Positions 60,795 through 64,000 of a stretch of DNA of 64,000 bases are shown here, in pieces. Each line of letters begins with the position of its first letter. Within the stretch, counting starts at the first letter, position 1. The translations under genes were made by a program, and so were the position numbers. Source of the DNA: JAJAZB01 sp964244295. GTDB taxonomy: Bacteria > Bacteroidota > Bacteroidia > Cytophagales > Spirosomataceae. The notes beneath the pieces were generated by a model, which worked only from the letters and a program-made list of their open reading frames with translations, was not told the DNA's origin and searched no databases. The stretch covers positions 62,001 to 126,000 of the forward strand of contig CAXTIG010000009.1 in NCBI GenBank assembly GCA_964244295.1. The letters are read 5' to 3'.

Positions 60795-61463
60795 TCAAGC
60801 CAGCGCCCGGTTCAGAAAATGCACCAGCGGCTGGGTGGCCCGGAAACTTTCCAGCACCCGCTCCGCTCCATCGGGAGCCAGCAAGTCGGCGTCGCTCAGG
60901 AACTGTTGGGTGAAAAACCCTTTCATTTTCAGGTAAGTCAGCGCGGGGTTGTCGGCGGTGTAGCCTTTAGGCGGGCGGCTCAACGTTTCGGGAGCCTGCA
61001 CGCCGCCGGGGAAGTGGGCGGCGAAGGCCGGGTTTGCCACGAGGGCTTGCCATTCCGCCCAGTTGAAATCGATTTCCTGGCGAAACCGGGCCAGGTCTTC
61101 GGCTTCGGGCAGGTACGCCCCGCCGCCCGCGAAACTGCCGCCCGGTTCGAGGTGCAGGTAGTACCCGGCCTGGTTGCTTTTCCGTCCACCGGGGTTGAGG
61201 AAGGCGAAAAAAATGGTTTTGTAGGGCGATTTATCCGCCGAAAACCGCACGTCGCGGAACAGGCGCATGAGGCAGTTTTTGCCCTGAAGCCCGGCCTCGG
61301 CCACCGGCGCATCGACCTGCGCCAGACCCGCGATCAGGGTGTCTATGAACCGGACGGTGTCTTTTTTCGCGGCCTCGTACGCGGGGCGATTCGCCTCGAA
61401 CCAGGGCTTGTTGTTGTTATTCTTTAGCCCGGTCAGAAACTCAAAGGTGTTGGGGTGGAGCAT
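60795..61463 (-). CDS. DUF2461 (TIGR02453) family protein
   Basis: The 222-residue protein matches DUF2461: FLTGLKNNNNKPWFEANRPAYEAAK, CLMRLFRDVRFSADKSPYKTIFFAFL, YYLHLEPGGSFAGGGAYLPEAE. The family is common in Bacteroidota and of unknown biochemical function. It overlaps the end of the DoxX-like gene by 23 bases, so the two are co-transcribed. Confidence 0.92.
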   Translation of the reverse strand: MLHPNTFEFLTGLKNNNNKPWFEANRPAYEAAKKDTVRFIDTLIAGLAQVDAPVAEAGLQGKNCLMRLFRDVRFSADKSPYKTIFFAFLNPGGRKSNQAGYYLHLEPGGSFAGGGAYLPEAEDLARFRQEIDFNWAEWQALVANPAFAAHFPGGVQAPETLSRPPKGYTADNPALTYLKMKGFFTQQFLSDADLLAPDGAERVLESFRATQPLVHFLNRALA

Positions 61464-61845
61464 GGGAGGAGGATTTGGAAGCGAAAGTACGGTCTTTCGT
61501 CATCGTTCCGGCGTAAATCAAGGCCGCGCCCATCGTCATCACGTCGCGCACTAAGTTGACCGCCGCGAGGGGGTTGCTGCCCAGCGCGGGGAGGTGAATG
61601 GTCAGGACAAACACCAGCAGCAACAGCGCCAGCAGCAGGGCCGCGAACTGGTCGCGCTTGCCGAACGCCGCGCTCCCGAAAAACAAGAGCAGTGCCACCC
61701 CGACGAGGTAGACCCAAAACAAGGGCACCGGAAAAAAACGGGGCACCAACGAAGCCGTGAAATCGGGCAGCGCGAAGTGCAGGATGCCATCGATGGCGAA
61801 GGGGATGATGAATAGCCACTTGCCATGCAGCAGGAGTCGGGTCAT
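61441..61845 (-). CDS. Small DoxX-like membrane protein
   Basis: ATG 61845 (MTRLLLHGKWLFIIPFAIDG) is preferred over 61902. The 134-residue protein has four hydrophobic helices and a DoxX-like N-terminus (FAIDGILHFALPDFTASLVP). DoxX-like proteins are linked to thiol and oxidative stress in some bacteria. Its 3' end overlaps the DUF2461 gene. Confidence 0.78.
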   Translation of the reverse strand: MTRLLLHGKWLFIIPFAIDGILHFALPDFTASLVPRFFPVPLFWVYLVGVALLLFFGSAAFGKRDQFAALLLALLLLVFVLTIHLPALGSNPLAAVNLVRDVMTMGAALIYAGTMTKDRTFASKSSSHAPPQHL

Positions 61846-61899
61846 GGAGTTTGGGGAAAGGGTACCGCCGCGAACCCGTTCCACTGCGGGTTGACGTGG

Positions 61900-61907
61900 C
61901 AAAACTA
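61900..61907 (-). promoter_or_regulatory. Leftward -7 element (DoxX-like/DUF2461)
   Basis: TAGTTTTG on the minus strand, 54 bases before the start at 61845. Confidence 0.45.
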
Positions 61908-61956
61908 CCCCCTCGTTTTGATCCCGCTGGCTGGCAAATCCGTCAATCTAAACGGG

Positions 61957-61964
61957 TAAATTTG
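61957..61964 (+). promoter_or_regulatory. Rightward -7 element (GlxA-type regulator)
   Basis: TAAATTTG ends 22 bases before ATG 61987. Together with 61900-61907 it forms a divergent promoter region; the regulator could control both sides. Confidence 0.45.
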
Positions 61965-61986
61965 CCAAAAAAAGCCCCGCTTTCGC

Positions 61987-62961
61987 ATGAACGTCGTCAT
62001 CCCGGTTTTCAAAGATTGCGTGTCCGGCTCGGTGGTGGGCATGATGGATTTGCTGGTCAAATCGAACGTCCTTCAACAGCAGCTCGGGCCGGAGCGCGGG
62101 CGCACCTTCGAGGTCGAATTGATGGCCGTCGGTGAAAGCCTGACCATCGACAACAACGGCTTCCCGATTACCTGCCACCGCCGCCTGAGTCAAAATCCCC
62201 CGGCCGGCCTGGTCATCGTGCCCGCCAGCGACGGCGATTTGCCCCTGCTCCTCGCCCAACACGCCGCGCTCATCGCCTGGCTTCAGCGCCAGCACGCGGC
62301 GGGAGCCGTGGTGTGCAGCACCTGCACGGGGGCGTTTTTCGTGGCCGCCGCCGGGCTGCTCGACGGGCAACCCGCCACCACCTCCTGGTTTGCGGTGGAA
62401 GCGTTCCGCCGCCTTTTCCCCACCGTGATTCTGCACGACGAGCGGATTATCGTCGACAATGGGCGGGTCATCACGGGTGGGGCCACGCTGTCGTTTCAGA
62501 ATCTGTGCGTGTACCTCATCGAGCGGTTTTACGGGAAAGCCCTCAGTAGCTACGTGGCGAAGCTGTTTTTGGTCGAAAAAGGCAAGTCCTCACAACTCAC
62601 CTTCGCGATGTTCAACGGGCAAAAGACCCACGCCGACACCGAGATTTTGCGCATCCAGGAATTCATCGAAAAACACGCGACCGAAAAGCTGGTGGTCACG
62701 GCCCTGAGCCAGCAAGCGGCCATGGCCGAGCGCACGTTTATCCGGCGCTTCAAAGCCGCCACGGGTAACACGCCCTCGGAATACATCCAGCGCGTGAAGG
62801 TGGAATCGGCCAAAAACCGCCTGGAGGAAGACCGGGAAAGCATCAAGGAAATCGGCTACCGCACCGGCTACGAAGACCTAAACTACTTCCGCGACGTGTT
62901 CAGAAAATACACGGGCCTCAGCCCGGCGGAATACCGGAAGCAGTTTTCGTTTCGGGTGTAA
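61987..62961 (+). CDS. GlxA-family transcriptional regulator (DJ-1/PfpI + AraC HTH)
   Basis: The 324-residue protein has an N-terminal DJ-1/PfpI-like domain (about 1-190, with the nucleophile-elbow Cys in VVCSTCTGAFFVAAAGLLDG). A C-terminal AraC/XylS DNA-binding domain follows (about 220-322: EKLVVTALSQQAAMAERTFIRRFKAATGNTPSEYIQRVKVESAKNRL, then GYEDLNYFRDVFRKYTGLSPAEYRKQF). These regulators respond to small metabolites and activate nearby genes. The divergent DoxX-like/DUF2461 pair is the natural candidate target. Confidence 0.93.
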   Translation: MNVVIPVFKDCVSGSVVGMMDLLVKSNVLQQQLGPERGRTFEVELMAVGESLTIDNNGFPITCHRRLSQNPPAGLVIVPASDGDLPLLLAQHAALIAWLQRQHAAGAVVCSTCTGAFFVAAAGLLDGQPATTSWFAVEAFRRLFPTVILHDERIIVDNGRVITGGATLSFQNLCVYLIERFYGKALSSYVAKLFLVEKGKSSQLTFAMFNGQKTHADTEILRIQEFIEKHATEKLVVTALSQQAAMAERTFIRRFKAATGNTPSEYIQRVKVESAKNRLEEDRESIKEIGYRTGYEDLNYFRDVFRKYTGLSPAEYRKQFSFRV

Positions 62962-63008
62962 CGAACGGATTTCAAACGGCTTCTTACTTTCAGTTTAACC
63001 ATCACTTT

Positions 63009-63617
63009 ATGAAAATCCCTTCCCGTTTGGTGCTCGTCTTGCTGCTGTGTTTCCTGGCTCCGACGCTCCATTTTTCCACGCGGGTCGGCTTCGCGGTTGG
63101 ACTCTACGAGGTAATCGGGTTTCACAATTACCAAACCACCGCGACCACCGTGTTGGGGTGCCTGCCCGAAGACCGGATGTTTCCGGTTGTTTTTGTGGCG
63201 CTGCAAGTGGCGACGCTGGCCGTCATCGGAACCGGATTCTGGCTGAGTAATCGGGGAAAGAAGGAAGGTTCAACGATAAAACTGCTTGGCGGGGCTTTGC
63301 TTTTTTACCCGGCCATCGGCTACGTAATTCGGCAAGCTTCCCACCTGTTCCGGTCGAATCCGCTTTGGTTCGAGGCCCAAAAAGCGTCGTTTTCCGCCCG
63401 ACCAGTGCCACTGTTCGGAACGTTTTTCGGATTCAAATGGGCCAGCCTCGCGATAGAAACCGTCCTCTCCCTGCTGTACCTGTACTGGGCGTACCGCATC
63501 GTTTTTCAGCACTGGAACCGGTCTATTCGGGGGTATTTCGCGCTGGGTAGCCTGGCTTGTGCGGCTGGATTGCTGCTTTGGGTGCACGGAATCGGCCCGC
63601 TGCTTTTTACTCGCTGA
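63009..63617 (+). CDS. Membrane protein of unknown function
   Basis: The 202-residue protein has about five hydrophobic helices (LVLVLLLCFLAPTL, MFPVVFVALQVATLAVIGTGF, LLGGALLFYPAIGYVI, WASLAIETVLSLLYLYWAYRI, LACAAGLLLWVHGIG). No known motif was recognised. It follows the GlxA-type regulator by 47 bases on the same strand, so the two might be co-transcribed. The function is unknown. Confidence 0.6.
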   Translation: MKIPSRLVLVLLLCFLAPTLHFSTRVGFAVGLYEVIGFHNYQTTATTVLGCLPEDRMFPVVFVALQVATLAVIGTGFWLSNRGKKEGSTIKLLGGALLFYPAIGYVIRQASHLFRSNPLWFEAQKASFSARPVPLFGTFFGFKWASLAIETVLSLLYLYWAYRIVFQHWNRSIRGYFALGSLACAAGLLLWVHGIGPLLFTR

Positions 63618-63634
63618 CATTGGGAGAGAACGGA

Positions 63635-64000
63635 CTACAACCTCGGCGCCACCGGCTTATTCGGCGCATCCCAGCCGTTCACCCCGCGCACTTTCAGTTT
63701 CCGGCGAAAGACCTTGTCGCCGCTGCTGACGTACATCACGTCGAAGTTCGGCCCGCCGAACACCAGGTTCGAGGTTTGGCCGCTGGCCTTCGGCGCGGGC
63801 AGAATCGCCTGCACCCGTCCGAGTTGGTCCATCACCTGAATGCCGATGCGGGTCGTGACGTAAATCCGCCCGTCGCGGTCGCACTTGAGGCCGTCGGACC
63901 AGGCGTTTTCTTCCCAGTCGGGCACGTGCAGGTGGCCGTAGCGTTGCTTGGCGGTCAGGGTACCGTCGGGCTGAATCTGGTAAACCCACACCCAGTGCGA
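63635..64000 (-). CDS. SMP-30/gluconolactonase-like protein, C-terminal part (cut by window edge)
   Basis: The frame runs open to the window end, so the N-terminus is missing. The visible 121 codons show beta-propeller blades of the SMP-30/gluconolactonase family: NAWSDGLKCDRDGRIYVTTRIGIQVMDQLG (metal-binding DG pattern), NLVFGGPNFDVMYVSSGDKVFRRK. Such enzymes open sugar lactones. It is convergent with the membrane protein gene. Confidence 0.85.
   Translation of the reverse strand, partial: SHWVWVYQIQPDGTLTAKQRYGHLHVPDWEENAWSDGLKCDRDGRIYVTTRIGIQVMDQLGRVQAILPAPKASGQTSNLVFGGPNFDVMYVSSGDKVFRRKLKVRGVNGWDAPNKPVAPRL

Overview
The window looks like a chromosomal segment of a GC-rich (about 60% by eye) Bacteroidota bacterium, most likely Cytophagales (Spirosoma/Runella-like). 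The evidence is a SusC/SusD pair, two proteins with type IX secretion (T9SS) C-terminal sorting domains, LytS/LytTR regulators, an OmpA/PD40 protein, and repeated matches to the Bacteroidota promoter -7 element TAnnTTTG just upstream of starts. The genus is inference; no rRNA or tRNA gene is visible.

Layout. 1-5.9 kb: end of a DnaQ-like exonuclease, a PASTA protein, a T9SS protein, two small rhodaneses, and a divergent histidine kinase/response regulator pair. 6-9.5 kb: SDR oxidoreductase, a strikingly AT-rich two-gene module (AAA ATPase + DUF3226 Toprim protein), and a hydroxyacid dehydrogenase. 9.7-17 kb: a frameshifted HicB-like gene, pdxA with a long tail, a YicC-family RNase, 3-methyladenine glycosylase, an EamA transporter, an acyltransferase-like protein and an OmpA/PD40 protein. 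17.2-29.9 kb: surface glycan cluster (flippase, six glycosyltransferases including a GT11 fucosyltransferase, five methyltransferases). 30-33.2 kb: TrpF-like protein and YfhO. 33.3-34.7 kb: a dead ISAs1-family insertion sequence inside a palindrome. 34.7-48.4 kb: DeoR regulator, SusC, SusD, a DUF4397 lipoprotein, a giant propeller histidine kinase, a lipoprotein and a LytS/LytTR pair. 48.8-56.2 kb: a T9SS Ig-like repeat protein and an ABC-HlyD-TolC export operon whose ABC subunit has lost its ATPase motifs. 56.4-64 kb: mutS2, UPF0175, Uma2, metallophosphoesterase, DUF2461, DoxX-like, GlxA-type regulator, a membrane protein and the end of an SMP-30 protein.

The most unusual property is the density of long inverted repeats: about 25 in 64 kb, nearly all between genes, with arms of 10-47 bp. 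Four copies (near 14.9, 17.1, 33.4/34.6 and 52.9 kb) share a branched layout: an outer stem with the core CGTCATTGCGAGC enclosing a long central stem and smaller flanking hairpins. The flanking hairpins differ in sequence between copies yet remain complementary, most clearly in the 14.9 and 52.9 kb copies. A second class (five copies) has arms beginning TGTCATCCCGA. Others are built from simple repeats. These elements supply the stop codons of several genes, the apparent start codons of two, an in-frame insertion inside MutS2, and the target of the IS. A heptamer (TTTTCAC)n that accompanies them encodes the signal peptide core of one exported protein and apparently of a second.

Coordinates were read by eye. 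Family names come from motif recognition, without database searches.
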